A DNA stretch of 64,000 nt from Clusia tigrina (GCA_920105625.2 OV050032.1:71653879-71717878); one strand, 5' to 3'. Numbered from the stretch's first letter, positions 1 to 13,050 are shown. Notes: generated by a model not told the origin, from the sequence alone. Numbers and translations are program-made.

Positions 1-196
1 CGCTCCAGTAAAAAGTTACAAGCGTTTGTATGTTGCAAACTTTGATAGGTGTAGGACGTTCCGTAAAGAAGTTAGGGCCATTTGAAGTTTTATCAGTGTT
101 TGATTTGGGACTCAAGGGAAGCATAGCTTTGAGCGATAGCTTAAATTGACAAGAGGCTCGAGTACTTTATTGTTACAAAATTTCAAGGTTTTATGA
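1..196 (+). repeat. Reference satellite monomer (phase 0)
   Basis: This is the first complete unit in the window, used here as the phase reference. It differs from the array majority at several sites: GCGTTTG instead of GCATTTG, GTTCCGTAAAGAAG instead of GTACCGTATAGAAG, and GGGAAGC instead of GGGTAGC. It carries the usual CTCGAG (XhoI) site and a GTAC (RsaI) site in GAGTAC; the second GTAC of most units is lost here because of GTTCC. The choice of phase is arbitrary; nothing shows where a natural unit begins. Confidence 0.95.
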
Positions 197-588
197 CGCT
201 CCAGTAAAAAGTTACAAGCATTTGAATGTTGCAAACTTTGATAGGTGTAGGACGTACCGTATAGAAGTTAGGGCCATTTTAAGTTTTATCAGTGTTTGAT
301 ATGGGACTCAAGGGTAGCATAGCTTTGAGCGATAGCTTAAATTGACAAGAGGCACGAGTACTTTATTGTTACAAAATTTCAAGGTTTTATGACGCTCCAG
401 TAAAAAGTTACAAGCATTTGTATATTGCAAACTTTGATAGGTGTAGGACGTACCGAATAGAAGTTAGGGCCATTTGAAGTTTCATCAGTGTTTGATTTGG
501 GACTCAAGGGAAGCATAGCTTTGAGCGATGGCTTAAATTGACATGAGGCTTGAGTATTTTATTGTTACAAAATTTCAAGGTCTTATGA

Positions 589-784
589 CGCTCCAGTAAA
601 AAGTTACAAGCATCTGAATGTTGCAAACTTTGATAGGTGTAGGACGTTCCGTATAAAAGTTAGTGCCATTTGAAGTTTTATCAGTGTTTGATTTGGGACT
701 CAAGGGTAGCATAGCTTTGAGCGAAAGCTTAAATTGACAAGAGGCTCGAGTACTTTATTGTTACAAAATTTCATGGTTTTATGA
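589..784 (+). repeat. Monomer subtype with perfect 6-bp dyad (GCGAAAGC type)
   Basis: In this subtype GCGATAGC becomes GCGAAAGC, turning AGCTTTGAGCGATAGCT into AGCTTTGAGCGAAAGCT. The arms AGCTTT and AAAGCT are then perfect inverted repeats around a five-base GAGCG loop, and a HindIII site AAGCTT is created. The same change recurs in the CATCTGAATG or GTGCC subtypes across the window (for example near 2682, 6405, 20429, 41377, 50197 and 63029). Whether the hairpin matters is unknown; it is a useful subtype marker. Confidence 0.85.
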
Positions 785-3231
785 CGCTCCAGTAAAAAGT
801 TACAAGCATTTGTATGTTGCAAACTTTGATAGGTGTAGGACGTACCATATAGAAGTTAGAACCATTTGAAGTTTTATCAGTGTTTGATTTGGGACTCAAT
901 GGTAGCATAGCTTTGAGCGATAGCTTAAATTGACAAGAGGCTCGAGTATTTTATTGTTACAAAATTTCAAGGTTTTATGACGCTCCAGTAAAAAGTTACA
1001 AGCATTTGTATGTTGCAAACTTTGATAGGTGTAGGATGTACTGTATAGAATTTAGGGCCATTTGAAGATTTATCAGTGTTTGATTTAGGACTCAAGGGTA
1101 GCATAGCTTTGAGCGATAGCTTAAATTGACAAGAGGCTCGAGAACTTTATTGTTACAAAATTTCAAGGTTTTATGACGCTCCAGTAAAAAGTTACAAGCA
1201 TTTGTATGTTGCAAACTTTGATAGGTGTAGGGCGTACCGTATAGAAGTTAGGGCCATTTGAAGTTTTATCAGTGTTTGATTTGGGACTCAAGGGTAGCAT
1301 AGCTTTGAGCGATAGCTTAAATTGACAAGAGGCTCGAGTAATTTATTGTTATAAAACTTCAAGGTTTTTTGACGTTCCAGTAAAAAGTTACAAGCATTTT
1401 TTTGTTGCAAACTTTGATAGGTGTAGGACGTACCATATAAAAGTTTGGGCCATTTGAAGTTTTATCAGTGTTTGATTTGGGACTCAAGGGTAGTATAGCT
1501 TTGAGCGATAGCTTAAATTGACAAGAGACTCGAGTATTTTATTGTTACAAAATTCCAAGGTCTTATGACGCTCCAGTAAAAAGTTACAAGCGTTTGTATG
1601 TTGCAAACTTTGATAGGTGTAGGACGTTCCGTAAAGAAGTTAGGGTCATTTGAAGTTTTATCAGTGTTTGATTTGGGACTCAAGGGAAGCATAGCTTTGA
1701 GCGATAGCTTAAATTGACAAGAGGCTCGAGTACTTTATTGTTACAAAATTTCAAGGTTTTATGACGCTCCAGTAAAAAGTTACAAGCATTTGAATGTTGC
1801 AAACTTTGATAGGTGTAGGACGTACCGTATAGAAGTTAGGGCCATTTGAAGTTTTATCAGTGTTTGATTTGGGACTCAAGGGTAGCATAGCTTTGACCGA
1901 TAACTTAAATTGACAAGAGGCTCGAGTACTTCATTGTTACAAAATTTCAAGGTTTTATGACGCTCCAGTAAAAAGTTACAAGCGTTTGTATGTTGCAAAC
2001 TTTGATAGGAGTAGGACGTTCCGTAAAGAAGTTAGGGCCATTTGAAGTTTTATCAGTGTTTGATTTGGGACTCAAGGGAAGCATAGCTTTGAGCGATAGC
2101 TTAAATTGACAAGAGGCTCGAGTACTTTATTGTTACAAAATTTCAAGGTTTTATGACGCTCCAGTAAAAAGTTACAAGCATTTGAATGTTGCAAACTTTG
2201 ATAGGTGTAGGACGTACCGTATAGAAGTTAGGGCCATTTTAAGTTTTATCAGTGTTTGATATGGGACTCAAGGGTAGCATAGCTTTGAGCGATAGCTTAA
2301 ATTGACAAGAGGCACGAGTACTTTATTGTTACAAAATTTCAAGGTTTTATGACGCTCCAGTAAAAAGTTACAAGCATTTGTATATTGCAAACTTTGATAG
2401 GTGTAGGACGTACCGAATAGAAGTTAGGGCCATTTGAAGTTTCATCAGTGTTTGATTTGGGACTCAAGGGAAGCATAGCTTTGAGCGATGGCTTAAATTG
2501 ACAAGAGGCTCGAGTATTTTATTGTTACAAAATTTCAAGGTCTTATGACGCTCCAGTAAAAAGTTACAAGCATCTGAATGTTGCAAACTTTGATAGGTGT
2601 AGGACGTACCGTATAAAAGTTAGTGCCATTTGAAGTTTTATCAGTGTTTGATTTGGGACTCAAGGGTAGCATAGCTTTGAGCGAAAGCTTAAATTGACAA
2701 GAGGCTCGAGTACTTTATTGTTACAAAATTTCATGGTTTTATGACGCTCCAGTAAAAAGTTACAAGCATTTGTATGTTGCAAACTTTGATAGGTGTAGGA
2801 CGTACCATATAGAAGTTAGAACCATTTGAAGTTTTATCAGTGTTTGATTTGGGACTCAATGGTAGCATAGCTTTGAGCGATAGCTTAAATTGACAAGAGG
2901 CTCGAGTATTTTATTGTTACAAAATTTCAAGGTTTTATGACGCTCCAGTAAAAAGTTACAAGCATTTGTATGTTGCAAACTTTGATAGGTGTAGGATGTA
3001 CTGTATAGAATTTAGGGCCATTTGAAGATTTATCAGTGTTTGATTTAGGACTCAAGGGTAGCATAGCTTTGAGCGATAGCTTAAATTGACAAGAGGCTCG
3101 AGAACTTTATTGTTACAAAATTTCAAGGTTTTATGACGCTCTAGTAAAAAGTTACAAGCATTTGTATGTTGCAAACTTTGATAGGTGTAGGGCGTACCGT
3201 ATAGAAGTTAGGGCCATTTGAAGTTTTATCA

Positions 3232-4508
3232 GTGTTTGATTTGGTACTCAAGGGTAGCATAGCTTTGAGCGATAATTTAAATTGGCAAGAGGTTCGAGTA
3301 CTTTATTGTTACAAAATTTCAAGGTTTTATGACGTTCCAGTAAAAAGTTACAAGCATTTGTTTGTTGCAAACTTTGATAGGTGTAGGACGTACCATATAG
3401 AAGTTTGGGCCATTTGAAGTTTTATCAGTGTTTGATTTGGGACTCAAGGGTAGTATAGCTTTGAGCGATAGCTTAAATTGACAAGAGACTCGAGTATTTT
3501 ATTGTTACAAAATTTCAAGGTCTTATGACGCTCCAGTAAAAAGTTACAAGCGTTTGTATGTTGCAAACTTTGATTGGTGTAGGACGTACCGTAAAGAAGT
3601 TAGGGCCATTTGAAGTTTTATCAGTGTTTGATTTGGGACTCAAGGGTAGCATAGCTTTGAGCGATAGCTTAAATTGACTAGAGGCTCGAGTACTTCATTG
3701 TTACAAAATTTCAAGGTTTTATGACGATCCAGTAAAAAGTTACAAGCAATTGTATGTTGCAAACTTTGATAGGTGTAGGACGTACCGTATAGAAGTTAGG
3801 GCCATTTGAAGTTTTATCAGTGTTTGATTTGGTACTCAAGGGTAGCATAGCTTTGAGCGATAATTTAAATTGGCAAGAGGCTCGAGTACTTTATTGTTAC
3901 AAAATTTCAAGGTTTTATGACGTTCCAGTAAAAAGTTACAAGCATTTGTTTGTTGCAAACTTTGATAGGTGTAGGACGTACCATATAGAAGTTTGGGCCA
4001 TTTGAAGTTTTATCAGTGTTTGATTTGGGACTCAAGGGTAGTATAGCTTTGAGCGATAGCTTAAATTGACAAGAGACTCGAGTATTTTATTGTTACAAAA
4101 TTTCAAGGTCTTATGACGCTCCAGTAAAAAGTTACAAGCGTTTGTATGTTGCAAACTTTGATTGGTGTAGGACGTACCGTAAAGAAGTTAGGGCCATTTG
4201 AAGTTTTATCAGTGTTTGATTTGGGACTCAAGGGAAGCATAGCTTTGAGCGATAGCTTAAATTGACAAGAGGCTCGAGTACTTTATTGTTACAAAATTTC
4301 AAGGTTTTATGACGATCCAGTAAAAAGTTACAAGCAATTGTATGTTGCAAACTTTGATAGGTGTAGGACGTACCGTATAGAAGTTAGGGCCATTTTAAGT
4401 TTTATCAGTGTTTGATTTGGTACTCAAGGGTAGCATAGCTTTGAGCGATAATTTAAATTGGCAAGAGGCTCGAGTACTTTATTGTTACAAAATTTCAAGG
4501 TTTTATGA
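3232..4508 (+). repeat. 3-mer higher-order repeat, 588 bp, about two copies
   Basis: Three subtypes alternate: CGTTCC...TTTGTTGC...GTTTGGGCC (3333, 3921), CGCTCC...GCGTTTG...TTTGATTGG...CGTAAAGAAG (3529, 4117), and CGATCC...GCAATTG (3725, 4313). The series ends at 4509, where an ordinary CGCTCC...CATTTGTATG monomer follows. Each copy also carries the stop-losing GGTACTC and TTGGCAAG changes. The block sits on the degraded end of the 10-mer HOR, so it looks like a later local amplification. Confidence 0.85.
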
Positions 4509-4699
4509 CGCTCCAGTAAAAAGTTACAAGCATTTGTATGTTGCAAACTTTGATAGGTGTAGGACGTACTGTATAGAAGTTAGGGCCATTTGAAGTTTTA
4601 TCAGTGTTTGATTTGGGACTCAAGGGTAGCATAGCTTTGAGCGATAGCTTAAATTGACAAGAGTCTCGAGTACTCTATTGTTACAAAATATCAAGGTTT

Positions 4700-7600
4700 T
4701 ATGACGCTCCAGTAAAAAGTTACAAGCATCTGAATGTTGCAAACTTTGATAGGTGTAGGACGTACCATATAAAAGTTAGTGCCATTTGAAGTTTTATCAG
4801 TGTTTGATTTGGGACTCAAGGGTAGCATAGCTTTGAGCGAAAGCTTAAATTGACAAGAGGCTCGAGTACTTTATTATTACAAAATTTCATGGTTTTATGA
4901 CGCTCCAGTAAAAAGTTACAAGCATTTGTATGTTGCAAACTTTGATATGTGTAGGACATACCATATAGAAGTTAGAACCATTTGAAGTTTTATCAGTGTT
5001 TGATTTGGGACTCAATGGTAGCATAGCTTTGAGCGATAGCTTAAATTGACAAGAGGCTCGAGCACTTTATTGTTACAAAATTTCAAGGTTTTATGACGCT
5101 CCAGTAAAAAGTTACAAACATTTGTATGTTGCAAACTTTGATAGGTGTAGGATGTACCGTATAGAATTTAGGGCCATTTGAAGATTTATCAGTGTTTGAT
5201 TTAGGACTCAAGGGTAGCATAGCTTTGAGCGATAGCTTAAATTGACAAGAGGCTCGAGAACTTTATTGTTACAAAAGTTCAAGGTTTTATGACGCTCCAG
5301 TAAAAAGTTACAAGCATTTGTATGTTGCAAACTTTGATAGGTGTAGGACGTACCGTATAGAAGTTAGGGCCATTTGAAGTTTTATCAGTGTTTGATTTGG
5401 GACTCAAGGGTAGCATAGCTTTGAGCGATAGCTTAAATTGACAAGAGGGTCGAGTACTTTATTGTTATAAAATTTCAAGGTTTTTTGACGTTCCAGTAAA
5501 AAGTTACAAGCATTTGTTTGTTGCAAACTTTGATAGGTGTAGGACGTACCATATAGAAGTTTGGGCCATTTGAAGTTTTATCAGTGTTTGATTTGGGACT
5601 CAAGGGTAGTATAGCTTTGAGCGATAGCTTAAATTGACAAGAGACTCGAGTATTTTATTGTTACAAAATTTCAAGGTCTTATGACGCTCCAGTAAAAAGT
5701 TACAAGCGTTTGTATGTTGCAAACTTTGATAGGTGTAGGACGTACCGTATAGAAGTTAGGGCCATTTGAAGTTTTATCAGTGTTTGATTTGGGACTCAAG
5801 GGAAGCAGAGCTTTGAGCGATAGCTTAAATTGACAAGAGGCTCGAGTACTTTATTGTTACAAAATTTCAAGGTTTTATGACGCTCCAGTAAAAAGTTACA
5901 AGCATTTGAATGTTGCAAACTTTGATAGGTGTAGGACGTACCGTATAGAAGTTAGGGCCATTTGAAGTTTTATCAGTGTTTGATTTGGGACTCAAGGGTA
6001 GCATAGCTTTGAGCGATAACTTAAATTGACAAGAGGCTCGAGTACTTCATTGTTACAAAATTTCAAGGTTTTATTACGATCCAGTAAAAAGTTACAAGCA
6101 ATTGTATGTTGCAAACTTTGATAGGTGTAGGACGTACCGTATAGAAGTTAGGGCCATTTGAAGTTTCATCAGTGTTTGATTTGGGACTCAAGGGAAGCAT
6201 AGCTTTGAGCGATGGCTTAAATTGACAAGAGGCTTGAGTATTTTATTGTTACAAAATTTCAAGGTCTTATGACGCTCCAGTAAAAAGTTACAAGCATCTG
6301 AATGTTGCAAACTTTGATAGGTGTAGGACGTACCGTATAAAAGTTAGTGCCATTTGAAGTTTTATCAGTGTTTGATTTGGGACTCAAGGGTAGCATAGCT
6401 TTGAGCGAAAGCTTAAATTGACAAGAGGCTCGAGTACTTTATTGTTACAAAATTTCATGGTTTTATGACGCTCCAGTAAAAATTTACAAGCATTTGTATG
6501 TTGCAAACTTTGATAGGTGTAGGACGTACCATATAGAAGTTAGAACCATTTGAAGTTTTATCAGTGTTTGATTTGGGACTCAATGGTAGCATAGCTTTGA
6601 GCGATAGCTTAAATTGACAAGAGGCTCGAGCACTTTATTGTTACAAAATTTCAAGGTTTTATGACGCTCCAGTAAAAAGTTACAAGCATTTGAATGTTGC
6701 AAACTTTGATAGGTGTAGGACGTACCGTATAGAAGTTAGGGCCATTTGAAGCTTTATCAGTGTTTGATTTGGGACTCAAGGGTAGCATAGCTTTGAGCGA
6801 TAACTTAAATTGACAAGAGGCTCGAGTACTTCATTGTTACAAAATTTCAAGGTTTTATGACGATCCAGTAAAAAGTTACAAGCATTTGTATGTTGCAAAC
6901 TTTGATAGGTGTAGGACGTACCGTATAGAAGTTAGGGCCATTTGAAGTTTTATCAGTGTTTGATTTGGGACTCAAGGGTAGCATAGCTTTGAGCGATAGC
7001 TTAAATTGACAAGAGGCTCGAGTACTTTATTGTTATAAAATTTCAAGGTTTTTTGACGTTCCAGTAAAAAGTTACAAGCTTTTGTTTGTTGCAAACTTTG
7101 ATAGGTGTAGGACGTACCATATAGAAGTTAGGGCCATTTTAAGTTTTATCAGTGTTTAATATGGGACTCAAGGGTAGCATAGCTTTGAGCGATAGCTTTA
7201 ATTGACAAGAGGCACGAGTACTTTATTGTTACAAAATTTCAAGGTCTTATGACGCTCCAGTAAAAAGTTACAAGCATCTGAATGTTGCAAACTTTGATAG
7301 GTGTAGGACGTACCGTATAAAAGTTAGTGCCATTTGAAGTTTTATCAGTGTTTGATTTGGGACTCAAGGGTAGCATAGCTTTGAGCGAAAGCTTAAATTG
7401 ACAAGAGGCTCGAGTACTTTATTGTTACAAAATTTCATGGTTTTATGACGCTCCAGTAAAAAGTTACAAGCATTTGTATGTTGCAAACTTTGATAGGTGT
7501 AGGACGTACCATATAGATGTTAGAACCATTTGAAGTTTTATCAGTGTTTGATTTGGGACTCAATGGTAGCATAGCTTTGAGCGATAGCTTAAATTGACAA

Positions 7601-8710
7601 GAGGCTCGAGCACTTTATTGTTACAAAATTTCAAGGTTTTATGACGCTCCAGTAAAAAGTTACAAGCATTTGTATGTTGCAAACTTTGATAGGTGTAGGA
7701 TGTACCGTATAGAATTTAGGGCCATTTGAAGATTTATCAGTGTTTGATTTAGGACTCAAGGGTAGCATAGCTTTGAGCGATAGCTTAAATTGACAAGAGG
7801 CTCGAGAACTTTATTGTTACAAAATTTCAAGGTTTTATGACGCTCCAGTAAAAAGTTACAAGCATTTGTATATTGCAAACTTTGATAGGTGTAGGACGTA
7901 CCGTATAGAAGTTAGGGCCATTTGAAGTTTTATCAGTGTTTGATTTGAGACTCAAGGGTAGCATAGCTTTGAGCGATAGCTTAAATTGACAAGAGGCTCG
8001 AGTACTTTATTGTTATAAAATTTCAAGGTTTTTTGACGTTCCAGTAAAAAGTTACAAGCATTTGTTTGTTGCAAACTTTGTAGGACGTACCATATAGAAG
8101 TTTGGGCCATTTGAAGTTTTATCAGTGTTTGATTTGGGACTCAAGGGTAGTATAGCTTTGAGCGATAGCTTAAATTGACAAGAGACTCGAGTATTTTATT
8201 GTTACAAAATTTCAAGGTCTTATGACGCTCCAGTAAAAAGTTACAAGCGTTTGTATGTTGCAAACTTTGATAGGTGTAGGACGTACCGTATAGAAGTTAG
8301 TGCCATTTGAAGTTTTATCAGTGTTTGATTTGGGACTCAAGGGAAGCATAGCTTTGAGCGATAGCTTAAATTGACAAGAGGCTCGAGTACTTTATTGTTA
8401 CCAAATTTCAAGGTTTTATGACGCTCCAGTAAAAAGTTACAAGCATTTGAATGTTGCAAACTTTGATAGGTGTAGGACGTACCGTATAGAAGTTAGGGCC
8501 ATTTGAAGTTTTATCAGTGTTTGATTTGGGACTCAAGGGTAGCATAGCTTTGAGCGATAACTTAAATTGACAAAAGGCTCGAGTACTTCATTGTTACAAA
8601 ATTTCAAGGTTTTATGACGATCCAGTAAAAAGTTACAAGCAATTGTATGTTGCAAACTTTGATAGGTGTAGGACGTACCGTATAGAAGTTAGGGCCATTT
8701 GAAGTTTTAT
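4700..8710 (+). repeat. 13-mer period, 2548 bp, about 1.6 copies
   Basis: The CATCTGAATG monomer at 4727 recurs at 7275 (2548 bp, 13 x 196). The following units match in order (GTTAGAACC/CAATGG, GGATGTACC/GAATTTAGG, the TTTTTTGACGTT unit, the GAGACTCGAG unit, the ACTTCATTG unit and the CGATCC/GCAATTG unit) up to about 6160 and 8700. After that the first copy continues with a TTTCATC/GATGGC unit and the second with a GGTACTC unit. The second copy carries a private 7-bp loss near 8079. Divergence is higher than in the blocks further right. Confidence 0.75.
8041..8229 (+). repeat. Monomer with 7-bp deletion (189 bp)
   Basis: The CCAGTAAAAAG landmark at 8041 is followed by the next at 8230, a 189-bp step. 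Seven bases are missing between CAAACTTTG and TAGGACGTACC, where other units read TTTGATAGGTGTAGGACG. The TAGG..TAGG direct repeat in this part of the unit may favour slippage. Confidence 0.9.
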
Positions 8711-9989
8711 CAGTGTTTGATTTGGTACTCAAGGGTAGCATAGCTTTGAGCGATAATTTAAATTGGCAAGAGGCTCGAGTACTTTATTGTTACAAAATTT
8801 CAAGGTTTTATGACGCTCCAGTAAAAAGTTACAAACATTTGTATGTTGCAAACTTTGATAGGTGTAGGACGTACTGTATATAAGTTAGGGCCATTTGAAG
8901 TTTTATCAGTGTTTGATTTGGGACTCAAGGGTAGCATAGTTTTGAGCGATAACTTAAATTGACAAGAGTCTCGAGTACTCTATTGTTACAAAATATCAAG
9001 GTTTTATGACGCTCCAGTAAAAAGTTACAAGCATTTGTATGTTGCAAACTTTGATAGGTGTAGGACGTACCGTATAGAAGTTAGGGCCATTTTAAGTTTT
9101 ATCAGTGTTTGATATGGGACTCAAGGGTAGCATAGCTTTAAGCGATAGCTTAAATTGACAAAAGGCACGAGTACTTTATTGTTACAAAATTTCGAGGTTT
9201 TATGACGCTCCAGTAAAAAGTTACAAGCATTTGTATGTTGCAAACTTTGATAGGTGTAGGACGTACCGAATAGAAGTTAGGGCCATTTGAAGTTTCATCA
9301 GTGTTTGATTTGGGACTCAAGGGAAGCATAGCTTTGAGCGATGGCTTAAATTGACAAGAGGCTCGAGTATTTTATTGTTACAAAATTTCAAGGCCTTATG
9401 ACGCTCCAGTAAAAAGTTACAAGCATCTGAATGTTGCAAACTTTGATAGGTGTAGGACGTACCGTATAAAAGTTAGTGCCATTTGAAGTTTTATCAGTGT
9501 TTGATTTGGGACTCAAGGGTAGCATAGCTTTGAGCGAAAGCTTAAATTGACAAGAGGCTCGAGTACTTTATTGTTACAAAATTTCAAGGTTTTATGACGT
9601 TCCAGTAAAAAGTTACAATCATCTGAATGTTGCAAACTTTGATAGGTGTAGGACGTACCGTATAAAAGTTAGTGCCATTTGAAGTTTTATCATTGTTTGA
9701 TTTGGGACTCAAGGGTAGCATAGCTTTGAGCGAAAGCTTAAATTGACAAGAGGCTCGAGTACTTTATTTTTACAAAATTTCATGGTTTTATGACGCTCCA
9801 GTAAAAAGTTACAAGCATTTGTATGTTGCAAACTTTGATAGGTGTAGGACGTACCGTATAGAAGTTAGAACCATTTGAAGTTTTATCAGTGTTTGATTTG
9901 GGACTCAAGGGTAGCATAGCTTTGAGCGATAGCTTAAATTGAGAAGAGGCTCGAGAACTTTATTGTTACAAAATTTCAAGGTTTTATGA
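8711..9989 (+). repeat. Satellite monomers between recognised HOR blocks
   Basis: This stretch continues the 196-bp array. It holds the TTTAAGCGATAG/GGCACGAG unit, the CCGAATAG/GATGGC unit and two successive CATCTGAATG/GTATAAAAG/GCGAAAGC units (near 9424 and 9611), which suggests a single-monomer local duplication. I did not find a longer exact period inside it. There is no gene or other feature. Confidence 0.8.
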
Positions 9990-12900
9990 CGCTCCAGTAA
10001 AAAGTTACAAGCATTTGAATGTTGCAAACTTTGATAGGTGTAGGACGTACCGTATAGAAGTTAGGGCCATTTGAAGTTTTATCAGTGTTTGATTTGGGAC
10101 TCAAGGGTAGCATAGCTTTGAGCGATAACTTAAATTGACAAGAGGCTCGAGTACTTCATTGTTACAAAATTTCAAGGTTTTATGACGATCCAGTAAAAAG
10201 TTACAAGCAATTGTATGTTGCAAACTTTGATAGGTGTAGGACGTACCGTATAGAAGTTAGGCCATTTGAAGTTTTATCAGTGTTTGATTTGGTACTCAAG
10301 GGTAGCATAGCTTTGAGCGATAATTTAAATTGGCAAGAGGCTCGAGTACTTTATTGTTACAAAATTTCCAGGTTTTATGACGCTCCAGTAAAAAGTTACA
10401 AGCATTTGTATGTTGCAAACTTTGATAGGTGTAGGACGTACTGTATGGAAGTTAGGGCCATTTGAAGTTTTATCAGTGTTTGATTTGGGACTCAAGGGTA
10501 GCATAACTTTGAGCGATAGCTTAAATTGACAAGAGTCTCGAGTACTCTATTGTTACAAAATATCAAGGTTTTATGACGCTCCAGTAAAAAGTTACAAGCA
10601 TTTGTATGTTGCAAACTTTGATAGGTGTAGGACGTACCGTATAGAAGTTAGGGCCATTTTAAGTTTTATCAGTGTTTGATATGGGACTCAAGGGTAGCAT
10701 AGCTTTGAGCGATAGCTTAAATTGACAAGAGGCACGAGTACTTTATTGTTACAAAATTTCAAGGTTTTATGACGCTCCAGTAAAAAGTTACAAGCATTTG
10801 TATGTTGCAAACTTTGATAGGTGTAGGACGTACCGAATAGAAGTTAGGGCCATTTGAAGTTTCATCAGTGTTTGATTTGGGACTCAAGGGAAGCATAGCT
10901 TTGAGCGATGGCTTAAATTGACAAGAGGCTCGAGTATTTTATTGTTACAAAATTTCAAGGTCTTATGACGCTCCAGTAAAAAGTTACAAGCATCTGAATG
11001 TTGCAAACTTTGATAGGTGTAGGACGTACCGTATAGAAGTTAGGGCCATTTGAAGCTTTATCAGTGTTTGATTTTGGACTCAAGGGTAGCATAGCTTTGA
11101 GCGATAGCTTAAATTGACAAGAGGCTCGAGTACTTTATTGTTACAAAATTTCATGGTTTTATGACGCTCCAGTAAAAAGTTACAAGCATTTGTATGTTGC
11201 AAACTTTGATAGGTGTACGACGTACCATATAGAAGTTAGAACCATTTGAAGTTTTATCAGTGTTTGATTTGGGACTCAATGGTAGCATAGCTTTGAGCGA
11301 TAGCTTAAATTGACAAGAGGCTCGAGCACTTTATTGTTACAAAATTTCAAGGTTTTATGACGCTCCAGTAAAAAGTTACAAGCATTTGTATGTTGCAAAC
11401 TTTGATAGGTGTAGGATGTACCGTATAGAATTTAGGGCCATTTGAAGATTTATCAGTGTTTGATTTGGGACTCAAGGGTAGCATAGCTTTGAGCGATAGC
11501 TTAAATTGAGAAGAGGCTCGAGAACTTTATTGTTACAAAATTTCAAGGTTTTATGACGCTCCAGTAAAAAGTTACAAGCATTTGTATGTTGCAAACTTTG
11601 ATAGGTGTAGGACGTACCGTATAGAAGTTAGGGCCATTTGAAGTTTTATCAGTGTTTGATTTGGGACTCAAGGGTAGCATAGCTTTGAGCGATAGCTTAA
11701 ATTGACAAGAGGCTCGAGTACTTTATTGTTATAAAATTTCAAGGTTTTTTGACGTTCCAGTAAAAAGTTACAAGCATTTGTTTGTTGCAAACTTTGATAG
11801 GTGTAGGACGTACCATATAAAAGTTTGGGCCATTTGAAGTTTTATCAGTGTTTGATTTGGGACTCAAGGGTAGTATAGCTTTGAGCGATAGCTTAAATTG
11901 ACAAGAGACTCGAGTATTTTATTGTTACAAAATTTCAAGGTCTTATGACGCTCCAGTAAAAAGTTACAAGCTTTTGTATGTTGCAAACTTTGATAGGTGT
12001 AGGACGTTCCGTAAAGAAGTTAGGGCCATTTGAAGTTTTATCAGTGTTTGATTTGGGACTCAAGGGAAGCATAGCTTTGAGCGATAGCTTAAATTGACAA
12101 GAGGCTCGAGTACTTTATTGTTACAAAATTTCAAGGTTTTATGACGCTCCAGTAAAAAGTTACAAGCATTTGAATGTTGCAAACTTTGATAGGTGTAGGA
12201 CGTACCGTATAGAAGTTAGGGCCATTTGAAGTTTTATCAGTGTTTGATTTGGGACTCAAGGGTAGCATAGCTTTGAGCGATAACTTAAATTGACAAGAGG
12301 CTCGAGTACTTCATTGTTACAAAATTTCAAGGTTTTATGACGATCCAGTAAAAAGTTACAAGCAATTGTATGTTGCAAACTTTGATAGGTGTAGGACGTA
12401 CCGTATAGAAGTTAGGGCCATTTGAAGTTTTATCAGTGTTTGATTTGGTACTCAAGGGTAGCATAGCTTTGAGCGATAATTTAAATTGGCAAGAGGCTCG
12501 AGTACTTTATTGTTACAAAATTTCCAGGTTTTATGACGCTCCAGTAAAAAGTTACAAGCATTTGTATATTGCAAACTTTGATAGGTGTAGGACGTACTGT
12601 ATAGAAGTTAGGGCCATTTGAAGTTTTATCAGTGTTTGATTTGGGACTCAAGGGTAGCATAACTTTGAGCGATAGCTTAAATTGACAAGAGTCTCGAGTA
12701 CTCTATTGTTACAAAATATCAAGGTTTTATGACGCTCCAGTAAAAAGTTACAAGCATTTGTATGTTGCAAACTTTGATAGGTGTAGGACGTACCGTATAG
12801 AAGTTAGGGCCATTTTAAGTTTTATCAGTGTTTGATATGGGACTCAAGGGTAGCATAGCTTTGAGCGATAGCTTAAATTGACAAGAGGCACGAGTACTTT

Positions 12901-13050
12901 ATTGTTACAAAATTTCAAGGTTTTATGACGCTCCAGTAAAAAGTTACAAGCATATGTATGTTGCAAACTTTGATAGGTGTAGGACGTACCGAATAGAAGT
13001 TAGGGCCATTTGAAGTTTCATCAGTGTTTGATTTGGGACTCAAGGGAAGC
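9990..13050 (+). repeat. 11-mer period, 2156 bp, partial second copy
   Basis: Private variants recur 2156 bp (11 x 196) apart: the GGTACTC unit (10281/12437), TTTCCAGG (near 10366/12522) and GCATAACTTTG (10501/12657). Agreement runs from about 9990/12146 to 10900/13056, where GATGGC in the first copy becomes GATAGC in the second. The intervening 10.6-12.2 kb part also resembles the 10-mer HOR at the left end: GTACCATATAAAAGTTTGGG occurs near 1431 and 11811, and GACGTTCCGTAAAG near 55 and 12003. Confidence 0.75.

Larger units (their letters stand above)
1..3724 (+). repeat. 10-mer higher-order repeat, 1960 bp, about 1.9 copies
   Basis: Positions x and x+1960 share private variants monomer by monomer. 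Unit 2 (197/2157) has GCCATTTTAAG, GATATGGG and GGCACGAG. Unit 3 (393/2353) has TATATTGC, CCGAATAG and GATGGC. Unit 4 (589/2549) has CATCTGAATG, GTATAAAAG, GTTAGTGCC and GCGAAAGC. Unit 5 (785/2745) has GTTAGAACC and CAATGG. Unit 6 (981/2941) has GGATGTACTG, GAATTTAGG and GAAGATTTATC. Unit 8 (1373/3333) has TTTGTTGC and GTTTGGGCC. The match breaks near 3725, where the monomer carries CGATCC and GCAATTG instead of the expected unit 10. The second copy has also converted one unit to the GGTACTC/TTGGCAAG subtype around 3242-3290. The first copy may extend left of the window. Confidence 0.9.

Noticed and set aside
3232..3417. 61-residue open frame beginning GTG TTT GAT TTG; the same frame occurs at 3820, 4408, 12436, 14390, 17844, 20979, 23330 and 25681
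   Set aside because: It is satellite read-through. In the usual monomer this frame stops at TGA in AATTGACAAG; here TGA is TGG (AATTGGCAAG), so the frame runs to the next TGA in CATTTGAAG. It has a GTG start, no context of a gene, and exists only because the stop-losing subtype was duplicated with the HORs.
10211..10465. 84-residue open frame
   Set aside because: It is the same stop-losing subtype, lengthened because a one-base loss in GTTAGGCCATTTG (near 10260) joins an upstream satellite frame to it. It is not a gene.
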